The translations under genes were made by a program, and so were the position numbers. A model generated the notes under the pieces. It saw nothing but the letters and a program-made list of their open reading frames with translations, ran no database searches and had not been told where the DNA came from. 46,680 nt of DNA from Phycisphaerales bacterium (GTDB taxonomy: Bacteria; Planctomycetota; Phycisphaerae; Sedimentisphaerales; Anaerobacaceae). Below, piece after piece: positions 24,876-33,680 of this stretch; position 1 is the stretch's first letter, and each line of letters starts with the position of its first letter. The DNA is taken from assembly GCA_003170415.1 (NCBI GenBank), contig PMZJ01000012.1, forward strand, positions 1 through 46,680, written 5' to 3'.

Positions 24876-25628
24876 ATGGCACGCAGAGGCGTTCGCATAA
24901 CAGCGAGTATAGCGTTAGTAATACTTTTGGGATTTGTTGCCGTGGCAACACTGAAAGCCGACACCAAACCCGCCGACAGCAATGCCCCGGCAGCGGATGT
25001 CAATGCCGCCGCGTCAAAACCCGCCGGTGATTTAGTGCCGATACCGCTGGTTTTGCCCAAGCCGCAATTCGTCGGAACGCCGCAGAATTTTCAGGGCATC
25101 GCTAATCTCGAAAAGCCGTTAAACAAGCCGAGAGAGCCGTTTTACGCTCCCAAAGGCACGACCAATGTAGCGTTTAAGAAGCCGGTGAAAAGCTCGGACG
25201 AGCAGCCGATTATCGGCGAAATCGAGATGATTACCGACGGGGACAAAGAAGCTACAGACGGCAGCTATGTCGAGTTAGGCCCGTTAAAACAAAACATAAC
25301 AATAGACCTTGGAGCGTCATATAATATCTACGCCGTCATTGTCTGGCATTATCACAAGCAGGCCCGCGTTTATAAGGATGTGATTGTGCAGATTGCCGGC
25401 GACCCGGATTTCATCAAAAATGTCCAGACGATTTTCAACAATGACACAGACAATACAATGGGCCTTGGTGCCGGCAAAGACAGGAATTATGTCGAGACCT
25501 CCGAGGGCAAGCTTATCGACGCCAAGGGTGTGGTGGGCCGCTACGTTCGGTGCTATAGTAACGGCAACACAAGCAACGACCTGAATAATTATATTGAGGT
25601 CGAGGTTTACGGAACTCCTGCGAAATGA
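24876..25628 (+). CDS. Secreted discoidin-like (F5/8 type C-like) protein
   Basis: This 250-residue protein has a signal peptide (VRITASIALVILLGFVAVATL, about residues 6-26, given in part), an Ala/Pro/Asp-rich spacer (about 30-60), and a C-terminal domain (about 90-248) with the discoidin pattern: NVAFKKPVKSS, ITDGDKEATDGSYVELG, ITIDLGASYNIYAVIVWHY, then GRYVRCYSNG and EVEVYG at the end. Such domains bind carbohydrate on the cell surface or outside. It has a strong GAAGGAG site. It may help capture xylan-type polymers for the xylose genes upstream, but no catalytic domain is present. Confidence 0.8.
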   Translation: MARRGVRITASIALVILLGFVAVATLKADTKPADSNAPAADVNAAASKPAGDLVPIPLVLPKPQFVGTPQNFQGIANLEKPLNKPREPFYAPKGTTNVAFKKPVKSSDEQPIIGEIEMITDGDKEATDGSYVELGPLKQNITIDLGASYNIYAVIVWHYHKQARVYKDVIVQIAGDPDFIKNVQTIFNNDTDNTMGLGAGKDRNYVETSEGKLIDAKGVVGRYVRCYSNGNTSNDLNNYIEVEVYGTPAK

Positions 25629-25633
25629 AGTAG

Positions 25634-27214
25634 ATGAGATTCTGGCTTGCAGTATCAGCCGTCCTGATTTTGGCCGTGGCATTGCGGACTTCCCGCCTGG
25701 ATATCCGCCCGATGCACGGCGATGAAGCGGTCCATGCTTATCGATTCGGGCAGTTGCTTGAGGCAAACAACTATCGCTATGACCCCACCGAATTCCACGG
25801 GCCGACACTTAATTATTTTACGCTGATTCCCGCTTTGTTTTCCGGCCAGCATACATACGCTTCTCTGACAGAAATTACCCTGCGAATCGTTCCTGTGTTT
25901 TTCGGATTGGTTCTGGTCCTGATGCCGTTATTGCTGCTCGATGGCCTGGGCAGGCCGGTTGCGGTTGTTGCCTGTGCGCTTACTGCCATATCACCCGCGT
26001 TTGTTTTTTACAGCCGATACTATATCCCGGAAATGCTGCTTGTGTGTTTTACTTTCGGGATGATTGCCTGTGGGTACAGGTACGCTCGCAGTAAAAAGTG
26101 GATATGGGCGTTGCGAACCGGTGTCTTTGCCGCGTTGTGCTTTGCCACAAAAGAAACGTCCGTCATCGCCTTTGGGGCGGTTATTGTCGCGTTGGCGGTT
26201 GTGTTACTAATCCGAAAAGACGGCCAGCCGATGCGTAACCTGGTGCGCCCCGGCCATTTGGTTTTGGCGATTGCGAGCGCGGTAGTTGTATGGGTATTAT
26301 TTTATTCCTCCTTTTTTAATAATCCGGCGGGGCTTATAGATTCATTCAGAACCTATGAGATATATTTTGAGCGAGCGGGCCATAATCAGTTTCATATTCA
26401 TCCGTGGTATTATTATTTTAAGCTTCTGCTTTATAGCAAAGCCGATGGTGGGCCGCCGTGGACTGAAGGGTTTATAGTGGTAATGGCTTTGGTCGGCCTG
26501 TTAGTTATTATAAGCAGGCGCGGCGTATCCGGTCTCGATTCAAACCTGCTTAAATTTATTGCCTTTTACACAGTGATAATGACCGTCGTCTATTCCGCGA
26601 TACCCTATAAGACGCCGTGGTGCCTGCTGAGTTTTTATCACGGGATGATTTTGCTGGCGGCGGTCGCCGTCGTCGCGATATTAAATTCGCTCGGTCGGCT
26701 GTTGTCCCGCGTAATAGTGGCCGCGTTTTTTGCGACGTTCACAATAGACCTTGTTTTGCAGGCGTTCGTGGCGAATTTTATTTCTTTTGCCGAGCCGGGC
26801 AATCCTTATGTGTATGCTCACCCTACAAAAGACGTGCTGACAATCGCCAGGCGAATCGAGGATGTTTCGCGTTCGTATCCGGCAGGGCGTGATATGCCGG
26901 TACTGGTGGTTTGTCCCGATGGGTATTATTGGCCGCTGCCCTGGTATCTGCGCTCATTCAAAAACGTGGGCTATTATAATGATGTTAACGAGATTCGTTC
27001 GCCTGCCCCTGTCGTAATCGCGTCCGCCGGCATTGAGGACCAACTCATCAGCCGATTATTTAACCTTTCGCCGCCGGGGCAAAAAAATCTATATGTTCCG
27101 CTGTTTGATAAAGGTATCGAGCTTAGGCCACAGGTTGAATTGCGCGGCTACGTAACAAAAGACCTGTGGGACCAATGGCAATCGAGTAAATCCGATAATC
27201 AGGCCGTCAAATGA
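25634..27214 (+). CDS. TIGR03663-like multipass membrane glycosyltransferase-fold protein
   Basis: This 526-residue protein has about ten transmembrane helices. After the first helix it carries the acidic loop RPMHGDEAVHAYRFG, the 'D-E' loop expected of GT-C/PMT-like glycosyltransferases that use lipid-linked sugars, followed by FHGPTLNYF. These features match the TIGR03663 (Agl23-type 'flippase activity-associated') group found in archaea and some bacteria. A soluble C-terminal part (about 400-526) follows. Its start is 5 bp after the previous stop, so it is probably co-transcribed. A dolichyl-phosphate-glucose-synthase-like GT2 gene lies nearby on the other strand, which fits polyprenyl-phosphate sugar use. 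Confidence 0.75.
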   Translation: MRFWLAVSAVLILAVALRTSRLDIRPMHGDEAVHAYRFGQLLEANNYRYDPTEFHGPTLNYFTLIPALFSGQHTYASLTEITLRIVPVFFGLVLVLMPLLLLDGLGRPVAVVACALTAISPAFVFYSRYYIPEMLLVCFTFGMIACGYRYARSKKWIWALRTGVFAALCFATKETSVIAFGAVIVALAVVLLIRKDGQPMRNLVRPGHLVLAIASAVVVWVLFYSSFFNNPAGLIDSFRTYEIYFERAGHNQFHIHPWYYYFKLLLYSKADGGPPWTEGFIVVMALVGLLVIISRRGVSGLDSNLLKFIAFYTVIMTVVYSAIPYKTPWCLLSFYHGMILLAAVAVVAILNSLGRLLSRVIVAAFFATFTIDLVLQAFVANFISFAEPGNPYVYAHPTKDVLTIARRIEDVSRSYPAGRDMPVLVVCPDGYYWPLPWYLRSFKNVGYYNDVNEIRSPAPVVIASAGIEDQLISRLFNLSPPGQKNLYVPLFDKGIELRPQVELRGYVTKDLWDQWQSSKSDNQAVK

Positions 27215-27223
27215 GAGCAAGTT

Positions 27224-28204
27224 ATGGCCGAGCAGCAACCTGATACAATCTCGTTTGAAAAAGACCACTGCGGTATCGCCAATCTCAGGAAGTTTCGGCA
27301 TAACGCAATGGCGGCGACGTTCGAGATATTCATAGTTCATCGTGATGCCGTTTACGCCGAGCAGGCCGCCTGGGCCGTGTTTGAAGAGCTTGACCGCGTC
27401 GAAAATAATCTCAGCCGGTTTATGGATAACAGCGATGTTTCCCGTATCAATTCCCTTGCTGCTGGTCAGCCGCTGCAACTCGGGCTGTCGGCTTTTGAAT
27501 GTCTCCAGACAAGTGTTGAGATGTCTGTGCAAACAAAGGGCGCGTTCGATGTTACTATTGGCCCGTTGTATGACTGCTGGCTTGATAAAGACCGGACGCC
27601 GCATAAACCATCTAAAAAGGATATTGAGGCCGCACTTAAAAAAACGGGCAGCAATCTGCTTGTGCTTAATGAATCCGAACATACCGTTACACTGCGAACC
27701 AGTGATGTTCATATAGATTTCGGCGCGGTCGGCAAAGGTTACGCCGCGGATAAAATCGCACAGTTGCTCGGTGAGTGGGGGATAAAGGTTGCTCTTATCT
27801 CCGCGGGGCAAAGCACTATTTTGCCGATTGGTGTCCCGGATGGTTTAGCCGGCTGGCCGATATCATTGTCAAACCCGGCGGATTACAGCCAGCTCATAGC
27901 GAGGATTCATTTGTCGGGCAGGGCGATTAGCGCATCGGGACTTCGCAAAGGTCAGCACATAATCAATCCTCGTTCTGGAAAACCGGTTACAAGACCAGGC
28001 GCCTGGTCGATGGCAAAGACCGCAGCCGAGGCGGACGCTCTTTCAACCGCTTTTATGGTGATGCCCGTTAATGTGGTGCGTTCCTTTTGCGAGAAGCGCC
28101 CTGATGCGTCCGCGATACTGGTTCTGTCGGGCAAAAACAAAAAGACAGGGGGGCGATTGTTGCGTTTCGGGCGATGGGGCAAGGCGAAATTTTACTCGAA
28201 ATAA
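27224..28204 (+). CDS. apbE: FAD:protein FMN transferase (ApbE family)
   Basis: This 326-residue ApbE-family protein attaches FMN to a threonine of target flavoproteins using FAD. Conserved segments are FDVTIGPLYDCW (about 108-119), VHIDFGAVGKGYAADKIAQ (about 165-183), the HIINPRSGKPV metal/FAD site (about 244-254) and AEADALSTAFMVMP with the Asp ligand. The usual 'N-A-G-G-D' loop reads SAGQST here, a clear departure. No signal peptide or lipobox is visible although most ApbE proteins are exported, so it may act in the cytoplasm. The likely target is not in this window. It lies 9 bp after the TIGR03663-like gene and ends convergent with the GT2 gene. Confidence 0.88.
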   Translation: MAEQQPDTISFEKDHCGIANLRKFRHNAMAATFEIFIVHRDAVYAEQAAWAVFEELDRVENNLSRFMDNSDVSRINSLAAGQPLQLGLSAFECLQTSVEMSVQTKGAFDVTIGPLYDCWLDKDRTPHKPSKKDIEAALKKTGSNLLVLNESEHTVTLRTSDVHIDFGAVGKGYAADKIAQLLGEWGIKVALISAGQSTILPIGVPDGLAGWPISLSNPADYSQLIARIHLSGRAISASGLRKGQHIINPRSGKPVTRPGAWSMAKTAAEADALSTAFMVMPVNVVRSFCEKRPDASAILVLSGKNKKTGGRLLRFGRWGKAKFYSK

Positions 28205-28218
28205 TGCGGGACGCTTGT

Positions 28219-28938
28219 TTAAGTTGCTTTTCTTATTTTTAGCAGTTCGGAAAATATTCGCCAAAAACTCCTTGTTGGGGACAATCGGCTGTCCGGGTCG
28301 CACGTCCAGTCGATTGGGAATTCCGCAATCCGGTAATGCTGGTTTATCGCTCGCCTGATTATTTCGATATCGAACATAAATCCGTCGGTTACGCATTTGC
28401 CGTAAAGCAGGCGAGCGACGTCGCCGCGGTAAATTTTGAAGCCGCACTGAGTGTCCGTAAGCTGGGTCGGTAGTTTCATAATTCGTGTCACAAACCAGTG
28501 AAAAAGTGCCGAGCATATATGCCTGTAAGGCCCCTGGTCTTTTATGAGGTGTGCCCTGGCTAATCTGCGTGAGCCGTGCGCGATATCGCATTTGTCTGCC
28601 TTGAGCAGTTCCAGCCCTCGCAGGGCGTTATCAAACGGGACGCAACTGCCGCTGTCGGCGAACATAACGTAATCGCCGGTTGCCTGTTGTATTCCGCTGC
28701 GGACGGCGTAACCCTTGCCGTTGTGCTGCTGGTTTAGGATTACCTTTACATTGACTCGATTGCGATATTTCTCGCCGACTTTTTTGGCCTCATCAGTCGT
28801 AGCGTCCTTGCTGCCGTCGTCGGCGACTATAATCTCACCCTGGAAACCATTTCTTTGCAGGAATTCGCAGGCGGCTTCGACGTCGCCCCCAATTTTGCCG
28901 CATTCGTTAAACGCCGGTATGACGATGGATAGTTTCAT
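28219..28938 (-). CDS. GT2 glycosyltransferase, dolichyl-phosphate glucose synthase-like
   Basis: This 239-residue single-domain GT-A protein has the N-terminal SIVIPAFNECGKIGG, the nucleotide-binding VADDGSKDATTD, the NGKGYAVRSGIQQATGDYVMFADSG segment (the last Asp equivalent to the metal-binding position), and LTDTQCGFKIYRGDVARLLY, characteristic of the DPG-synthase-like GT2 branch (Alg5-type). It probably transfers glucose or another hexose from a nucleotide sugar to a polyprenyl phosphate at the inner face of the membrane. There is no C-terminal membrane helix. ATG 28938 is preceded by AAGGGA. It follows folC by about 50 bp on the same strand, so the two form an operon. Confidence 0.87.
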   Translation of the reverse strand: MKLSIVIPAFNECGKIGGDVEAACEFLQRNGFQGEIIVADDGSKDATTDEAKKVGEKYRNRVNVKVILNQQHNGKGYAVRSGIQQATGDYVMFADSGSCVPFDNALRGLELLKADKCDIAHGSRRLARAHLIKDQGPYRHICSALFHWFVTRIMKLPTQLTDTQCGFKIYRGDVARLLYGKCVTDGFMFDIEIIRRAINQHYRIAEFPIDWTCDPDSRLSPTRSFWRIFSELLKIRKAT

Positions 28939-28988
28939 CAAGTCCCTTGATTACGCGCATGGGGAAAATGGGCTGCTTAATGACAGGT

Positions 28989-30404
28989 TTAGCTTGCCTG
29001 GAAACGAATCTTGGCCTGGCCTATCAAATAGAAACTGCCCGTAATACAAATGAGGTCTTCCTTGCCCACTGCGCTTTTAGCTAATCGCAATGCCTCTCCA
29101 ATCGCTGGAGCGCTTTGGCACATCTTGCCTGATATGGCGGCATACATTTCGACCAGCTCATCCGGCGACTTCGCCTTGGCGGAGTTGCTGCGGGTGAATA
29201 TCACCTTGTCGGCCCCGAATTGCAGCTCCTGGAGCATTCCGTTTGCGTCCTTGTCCTCGTTGCAGCCGAAGATTGCTATCATTGAATCGTAGGGGATGCT
29301 TTGGCCTATCGCGTACATAAGCGCCCTTATGCTGGCCGCGTTGTGCGCCCCGTCTATAAGGATTCTCGGATCCTCGCAAATCATCTCCATCCGGCCGGGC
29401 AGTTTGACTTTGGCAAGCCCCGCGATTGTTTTGTCGTTGTCTATGTCGAACCCGCAGGCCTTGAGCTTGTCGAGCATCGCAAGGGCCAGACCGCAGTTTA
29501 CGGCCTGATGTATCCCGAGCAGGGGGACACGAAGGTGTTCGAATTTGCTGGTAGGCGTCGTCAAGCACACGCGATTATGCGGCCCGTGTTCGGACGATGT
29601 TTCAAAGCGATGTGAGAAATCGATGTCCACGCCTGTCACGCTGAGAGGTGCTTTAACTGCCGCCGCCTGTGCTTTCAATACCCGCATTGCGTCCGGGTCC
29701 TGCTGGACCGTGACAATAGGCACGCCCGGCTTGAAAATCCCGGCCTTTTCCTTTGCGATTTCTCCAATCGTGTTTCCTAATTGCTTCTGGTGATCGAAAC
29801 TTAAATTGGTAATGCCGACAACTTTGGGCTTGATTACGTTGGTGCTGTCTAATCGGCCGCCCATGCCTGTTTCAATGACCGCAACATCCGCCTTAGTGTC
29901 CGCGAAGTGCATAAAGGCAATCGCCGTCATTATTTCGAAGAAAGTGGGGGCGCTGGTTTTTGAAACGGTTTCGACCGCTTTATATATACGGTTAAGCAAA
30001 CCAAGCATCGCGGTTCTGCTTATCATCTCAGAGTTGACGATAATTCGTTCGTGCAGGTCAACCACGTGCGGCGAAGTGTACAGGCCCACCTTGTAGCCGT
30101 TCGCCTCAAGCATCCTTGCCAGCATCGTAGCTGTGCTGCCTTTACCTTTTGTACCGGCTATGTGGACTGTATCGACTTTCGTGTGTGGATTGCCTACCAG
30201 CGAAAGCAGATGCTCCATTCGCTTCAGGTTGAACGTATCGACGTTGTACCGTAAGTGCTTTTCCTGCTCATAGTTAGTTCTGTTAAAAAGGTACTTTATT
30301 GCCTCGTCGTAGGTCTTGAAGGGTTTACGTGAGACCACCACAGCCAGCTTGGATTTGCGGCTTTTGCCCTGTTTCTTCCGAGTTTTAGTTACTATTCGTG
30401 CCAT
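28989..30404 (-). CDS. folC: Folylpolyglutamate synthase / dihydrofolate synthase
   Basis: This 471-residue Mur-ligase-fold enzyme adds glutamate to folates (and may join glutamate to dihydropteroate) with ATP in the cytoplasm. Motifs include the P-loop IAGTKGKGSTATMLARML (about residues 81-98), the folate-site SPHVVDLHERI, TFFEIMTAIAF, ETGMGGRLDSTNVIKP and LIDGAHNAASIRALM. A Lys/Arg-rich extension of about 25 residues (MARIVTKTRKKQGKSRKSK) precedes the usual start region. ATG 30404 is preferred over an in-frame TTG at 30425 because a near-consensus promoter ends 9 nt before it, implying a nearly leaderless message; no Shine-Dalgarno is seen. Confidence 0.93.
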   Translation of the reverse strand: MARIVTKTRKKQGKSRKSKLAVVVSRKPFKTYDEAIKYLFNRTNYEQEKHLRYNVDTFNLKRMEHLLSLVGNPHTKVDTVHIAGTKGKGSTATMLARMLEANGYKVGLYTSPHVVDLHERIIVNSEMISRTAMLGLLNRIYKAVETVSKTSAPTFFEIMTAIAFMHFADTKADVAVIETGMGGRLDSTNVIKPKVVGITNLSFDHQKQLGNTIGEIAKEKAGIFKPGVPIVTVQQDPDAMRVLKAQAAAVKAPLSVTGVDIDFSHRFETSSEHGPHNRVCLTTPTSKFEHLRVPLLGIHQAVNCGLALAMLDKLKACGFDIDNDKTIAGLAKVKLPGRMEMICEDPRILIDGAHNAASIRALMYAIGQSIPYDSMIAIFGCNEDKDANGMLQELQFGADKVIFTRSNSAKAKSPDELVEMYAAISGKMCQSAPAIGEALRLAKSAVGKEDLICITGSFYLIGQAKIRFQAS

Positions 30405-30413
30405 GAGACGATA

Positions 30414-30442
30414 AGTATAACACAATATCTTGTGCGTTTCAA
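30414..30442 (-). promoter_or_regulatory. folC promoter, near-leaderless, with inverted repeat in spacer
   Basis: On the minus strand: -35 TTGAAA (30442-30437), a 17-bp spacer and -10 TATACT (30419-30414). Predicted +1 is near 30407, only about 3 nt before the ATG. CACAA-TATC-TTGTG (30421-30434) is an inverted repeat sitting inside the spacer and could bind a regulator. Confidence 0.6.
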
Positions 30443-30761
30443 CCCCATAGGGCTACTAATCGAACAGAAAGCCATTTTATCGGCCAAAAATAAATGTAAC
30501 CTCTTGGTAAACAAAAGGTTGTGAACCTGCAAATGGTTCTGTTCTTTTGTACCAGGCAAGCCATGATATTAGAAAACATAAAATCGCTATTATGAGTGCT
30601 TATAACAAGATAGATTGTTATATACTACCAACGCCTAAACTGTATTTATTTACGAGATTGCCAGGGGTTTGTTCGCTTAGCAACGAGCATCGTGTTACAA
30701 ATGCGGTATGGGATATATTCTGCGTTCACTCATATTACTTTGCCGTCACCGATAATTCGGC
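30443..30761. other. AT-rich divergent spacer between folC and dprA
   Basis: No gene was accepted here. The spacer has an AACCT...AGGTT imperfect inverted repeat (about 30500-30520) and several A/T-rich tracts. It separates the divergent folC and dprA promoters. Frames in it have poor codon use and no homology that I recognise. Confidence 0.5.
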
Positions 30762-30789
30762 TTGACCTTATACAAGGGGGACATATACT
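30762..30789 (+). promoter_or_regulatory. dprA promoter
   Basis: TTGACC (30762-30767), a 16-bp spacer and TATACT (30784-30789). Predicted +1 is near 30796, giving a leader of about 23 nt before ATG 30819. Confidence 0.55.
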
Positions 30790-30818
30790 TTTGGTCAGAT
30801 TATTTTGTTTATTTCAGG

Positions 30819-31973
30819 ATGTCGGACTTGCACCCAAATTCACCAGATATCGAGAAGTGGCTGAAACTGGCAGGCGCAAATGGCGTAGGCCCAGTAACTT
30901 TCGGCAAGCTGTTAAATTATTTCGGTTCGGCGGAAAGTGTTCTTGGCGCATCGGCTTATGAGCTGTCAAAGGTTGAGGGTATAGGTCATCACACCGCGGA
31001 AAAAATATCGGCCAGTCGTGACAACACAAACACAGATGCCGAGATAGCATTGGCTGAAAAGCTTGGGGTATGGATTGTTCATCTTCAGGATGAACGTTAT
31101 CCCGCCCAGTTAAAACTGATTTACGACCCGCCCCCCGTATTATATGTTAAGGGGACTCTCATCGAGGCGGACAACCTCAGTGTGGCGATAGTGGGCTCCC
31201 GCCGGTGCAGCTTATACGGCAGCGAGCAGGCGTCGCGATTTGCGCACATATTGGCCGGCGCTGGTTTTACTATATGCTCAGGTATGGCCCGTGGCATCGA
31301 TACTGCCGCTCATCAGGGCGCTCTTGCAGCGGGCGGGCGCACCATCGCTGTTCAGGGCTGCGGGTTGGCCAATGTTTTTCCTCCGGAGAACAAAAAATTA
31401 TTCGAGTCCATAGCTGAATCCGGCGCCTGTATCAGCGAATTACCCCTTCGTTATGAACCACTGGCTGAAAATTTTCCGCCCCGCAACAGGATAATCGCGG
31501 GTCTGTCGCTGGGGACAATCGTTATCGAGGCGGGCAGCAATTCCGGCGCGCTTCATACCGCCAAATCGGCCCTCGAATACAATCGCGAAGTTATGGCGAT
31601 GCCCGGAAAAATCGATTCTCCGCTCAGCCGGGGTGCAAATCGGCTGATTAAGCAGGGGGCCAAACTGGTTGACTGCGTCGATGACATAATGGAATCGCTT
31701 GGGTACATAGGCGATAAAATCAGAGGACACGTCAATCAGACGGCCGATTCGCTTACAGCAAAAGCCGAAATGCCTTTGTTCGATATCGCTCAATTAAATC
31801 TCAGCGCCAGCGAAAAGTCGGTGTATGAATGTCTGCATAGCGAACCTGTTCATATTGAGCAGGTTATCACGGATTCACAATTGCCCGCGGGCAGCGTTAG
31901 CGCCTCAATCGTCTCGCTTCGACTAAAAGGCCTTATAAAGCAATTGCCGGGCAGTATGTTTGTGCGGAGATAA
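30819..31973 (+). CDS. dprA: DNA-processing protein DprA
   Basis: This 384-residue protein binds incoming single-stranded DNA and loads RecA during natural transformation. It has an N-terminal helix-hairpin-helix/SAM-like part (WLKLAGANGVGPVTFGKLL, then LSKVEGIGHHTAEKI), the Rossmann-like DprA core with VAIVGSRRCSLYGSE, GFTICSGMARGIDTAAHQGAL, GCGLANVFPPENKKL, FPPRNRIIAGLSLGTIVIEA and SGALHTAKSALEYNREVMAMPG, and a C-terminal winged-helix (about 325-384). This full-length architecture is standard. ATG 30819 was chosen because upstream in-frame codons lie in the predicted promoter; no clear Shine-Dalgarno is present. Confidence 0.95.
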   Translation: MSDLHPNSPDIEKWLKLAGANGVGPVTFGKLLNYFGSAESVLGASAYELSKVEGIGHHTAEKISASRDNTNTDAEIALAEKLGVWIVHLQDERYPAQLKLIYDPPPVLYVKGTLIEADNLSVAIVGSRRCSLYGSEQASRFAHILAGAGFTICSGMARGIDTAAHQGALAAGGRTIAVQGCGLANVFPPENKKLFESIAESGACISELPLRYEPLAENFPPRNRIIAGLSLGTIVIEAGSNSGALHTAKSALEYNREVMAMPGKIDSPLSRGANRLIKQGAKLVDCVDDIMESLGYIGDKIRGHVNQTADSLTAKAEMPLFDIAQLNLSASEKSVYECLHSEPVHIEQVITDSQLPAGSVSASIVSLRLKGLIKQLPGSMFVRR

Positions 31974-32059
31974 GGAATCTTTTTCTTCCTTAATCAATTT
32001 TGCCGCATTTTCTGTATTTCCACAGGTAATACCCGAACATTACGTGTCTTCAAATAGCA

Positions 32060-32088
32060 TTGACGGTTGAACGCCGGCGGTCTATTCT
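32060..32088 (+). promoter_or_regulatory. Near-leaderless promoter of the rubrerythrin-like gene
   Basis: TTGACG (32060-32065), a 17-bp spacer and TATTCT (32083-32088). Predicted +1 is about 32095, some 3 nt before ATG 32098. There is no Shine-Dalgarno. Confidence 0.65.
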
Positions 32089-32097
32089 GTCGCGTAT

Positions 32098-32547
32098 ATG
32101 GCGGATTTTATCGATGACGAGATTCTTGAGATGGCCGTTGCCCGCGAGGTGGACGCCAACAGGTTTTACCTTGTGCTTGCTGAACGGGTGGAAAATCCCC
32201 GCATACGAAAGGTATTTGAAGAACTGGCGGCTGAAGAACTCGAACACAAGGCCAAAATCGAACTGGAGATTATGAAGACGGGCAGGGTGGTTAATACGGA
32301 CAAGACGCCGGCCGGGTTTAAGGATGACAGTGCCGATTATGTGCCGCCCGAAATTGAAATGGACTACAAAGATATACTGCTTATGGGGATGCAAAAGGAG
32401 GATGCGTCATTCCGGCTTTATGTTGACCTGGCGGGGATGACTTCAGATGCTCATTCCAAAGATATACTGCTTGCCCTGGCCCAGGAGGAGGCCGGGCACA
32501 AACTGCGTTTTCAGACCGTTTTAGATTACCTGTCTAAGGGCGTATAG
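32098..32547 (+). CDS. Rubrerythrin/ferritin-like diiron protein
   Basis: This 149-residue four-helix-bundle protein has the diiron ligand pattern of ferritin-like/rubrerythrin proteins: Glu in AVAREVDANRFY (helix 1), EELAAEELEHKAKI (helix 2, ExxH), QKEDASFRLYVDLAG (helix 3) and LAQEEAGHKLRF (helix 4, ExxH). It lacks the C-terminal rubredoxin domain of classical rubrerythrins. Such proteins reduce peroxide or handle iron in anaerobes and microaerophiles. It is monocistronic with its own strong promoter and probably a leaderless message. Confidence 0.87.
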   Translation: MADFIDDEILEMAVAREVDANRFYLVLAERVENPRIRKVFEELAAEELEHKAKIELEIMKTGRVVNTDKTPAGFKDDSADYVPPEIEMDYKDILLMGMQKEDASFRLYVDLAGMTSDAHSKDILLALAQEEAGHKLRFQTVLDYLSKGV

Positions 32548-32686
32548 ACGCTGGACTATTATTTTTTTTTGCAATTCGTGAAAATTCCCCATTGGCGCGG
32601 TAGCACTTATTTGATATTGGTATGCGCAGATTAAAAAGCTGCGTTGGCTGAACGTATAATATTTATGGTCTTAGGAGAAGTTGATT

Positions 32687-33676
32687 ATGAACAGAATTAT
32701 GGTTTTGACAGCAATGACAGTATTGGCTTTTGTAGCTGCGGTTAAGGGCGATAACCCCACGGTTGCCGAGGTTACTCACCAGCAGCTTCAGGCGGTTGAC
32801 GGCGACGGTGTGGGGACGTATAGCGCAACCGACAAGGTCAGCGTTACGGGAATCGTCCTTAATAATCCGGAAGAGATGCTCGTCGTCTCACATGGAACGT
32901 CCGGTATGGGCGGCCAATGGCAGGTTTACATCCAGGGCGAAGGCAGCGACCATGCGGGCACCGCCGTTTATATGGCGGAAAGATACGTTTATATGGGGGG
33001 CGGGGTATATACTACTGACCAGTGGTTATCGGAAATGTTTCGTATGAATCACGACCCCAATACCGGTTACACTTTCAACATAGGCGACAGGGTAAGAGTA
33101 ACCGGCTGGTATATGTTCCACAACGGCAAGACGAACATTAATGAAAAGCATAAAACCGACTCGTTCTATGACGTTAATGTTGAGCTGGTAACCCCGGCGG
33201 CAGGATTGCCTCAGCCGGAAACTATCACCCTCAATTTGGTCAAGGACGCCAGCAACCAGTTTATCTTTGACCAGACCAGGGCAACCGGCGGCGAATATTA
33301 CCAGGCACGATTAGTCCGTGTTGACGACGTGAATATCACTGACCCCTGCGACTGGGCTCCTAATAATACCCTGACGGTTAAGGATAAAACCGGCCGGACT
33401 ATCCCGCTGCTGCTCGGTTATGGTGACGGCTTCACAAGATACGCCTGCCCGACGGGCCAAATCAGCATCATCGCGATTTTCGACCAGGAAAGCTCCGCTA
33501 ATACGGATGGATACCGGCTATGGGTTACCAACTACGACGGCAACGGCCTGGTATTGACCGACCGCGGACACAAGAGAGGTAACCTGCCCGGCGATATTAA
33601 TTCGGATTACATAGTTGATTTCCTTGACTTCGCCGAGCTTGCGAACCACTGGCTCCAGCAGGCACCGGGGCTGTAA
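32687..33676 (+). CDS. Secreted OB-fold-like protein with C-terminal dockerin-like motif
   Basis: This 329-residue protein has a signal peptide ([18 protein letters not shown]). The middle has two segments that look like OB-fold modules: [13 protein letters not shown]...VYIQGEG and [17 protein letters not shown] in the first half, then [14 protein letters not shown]...[15 protein letters not shown] in the second. The C-terminus [22 protein letters not shown] is one dockerin-like calcium-binding repeat, a very common C-terminal tag on secreted proteins of this bacterial group. ATG 32687 follows TAGGAG; a TTG six bases earlier is the alternative. It is followed 4 bp later by a pseudopilin gene. 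Function is unknown. Confidence 0.75.
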   Translation: MNRIMVLTAMTVLAFVAAVKGDNPTVAEVTHQQLQAVDGDGVGTYSATDKVSVTGIVLNNPEEMLVVSHGTSGMGGQWQVYIQGEGSDHAGTAVYMAERYVYMGGGVYTTDQWLSEMFRMNHDPNTGYTFNIGDRVRVTGWYMFHNGKTNINEKHKTDSFYDVNVELVTPAAGLPQPETITLNLVKDASNQFIFDQTRATGGEYYQARLVRVDDVNITDPCDWAPNNTLTVKDKTGRTIPLLLGYGDGFTRYACPTGQISIIAIFDQESSANTDGYRLWVTNYDGNGLVLTDRGHKRGNLPGDINSDYIVDFLDFAELANHWLQQAPGL

Positions 33677-33680
33677 GCAG

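Noticed and set aside
30547..30765. Plus-strand 72-codon frame between folC and dprA
   Set aside because: It is AT-rich with unusual codons, has no ribosome site and overlaps the dprA promoter.
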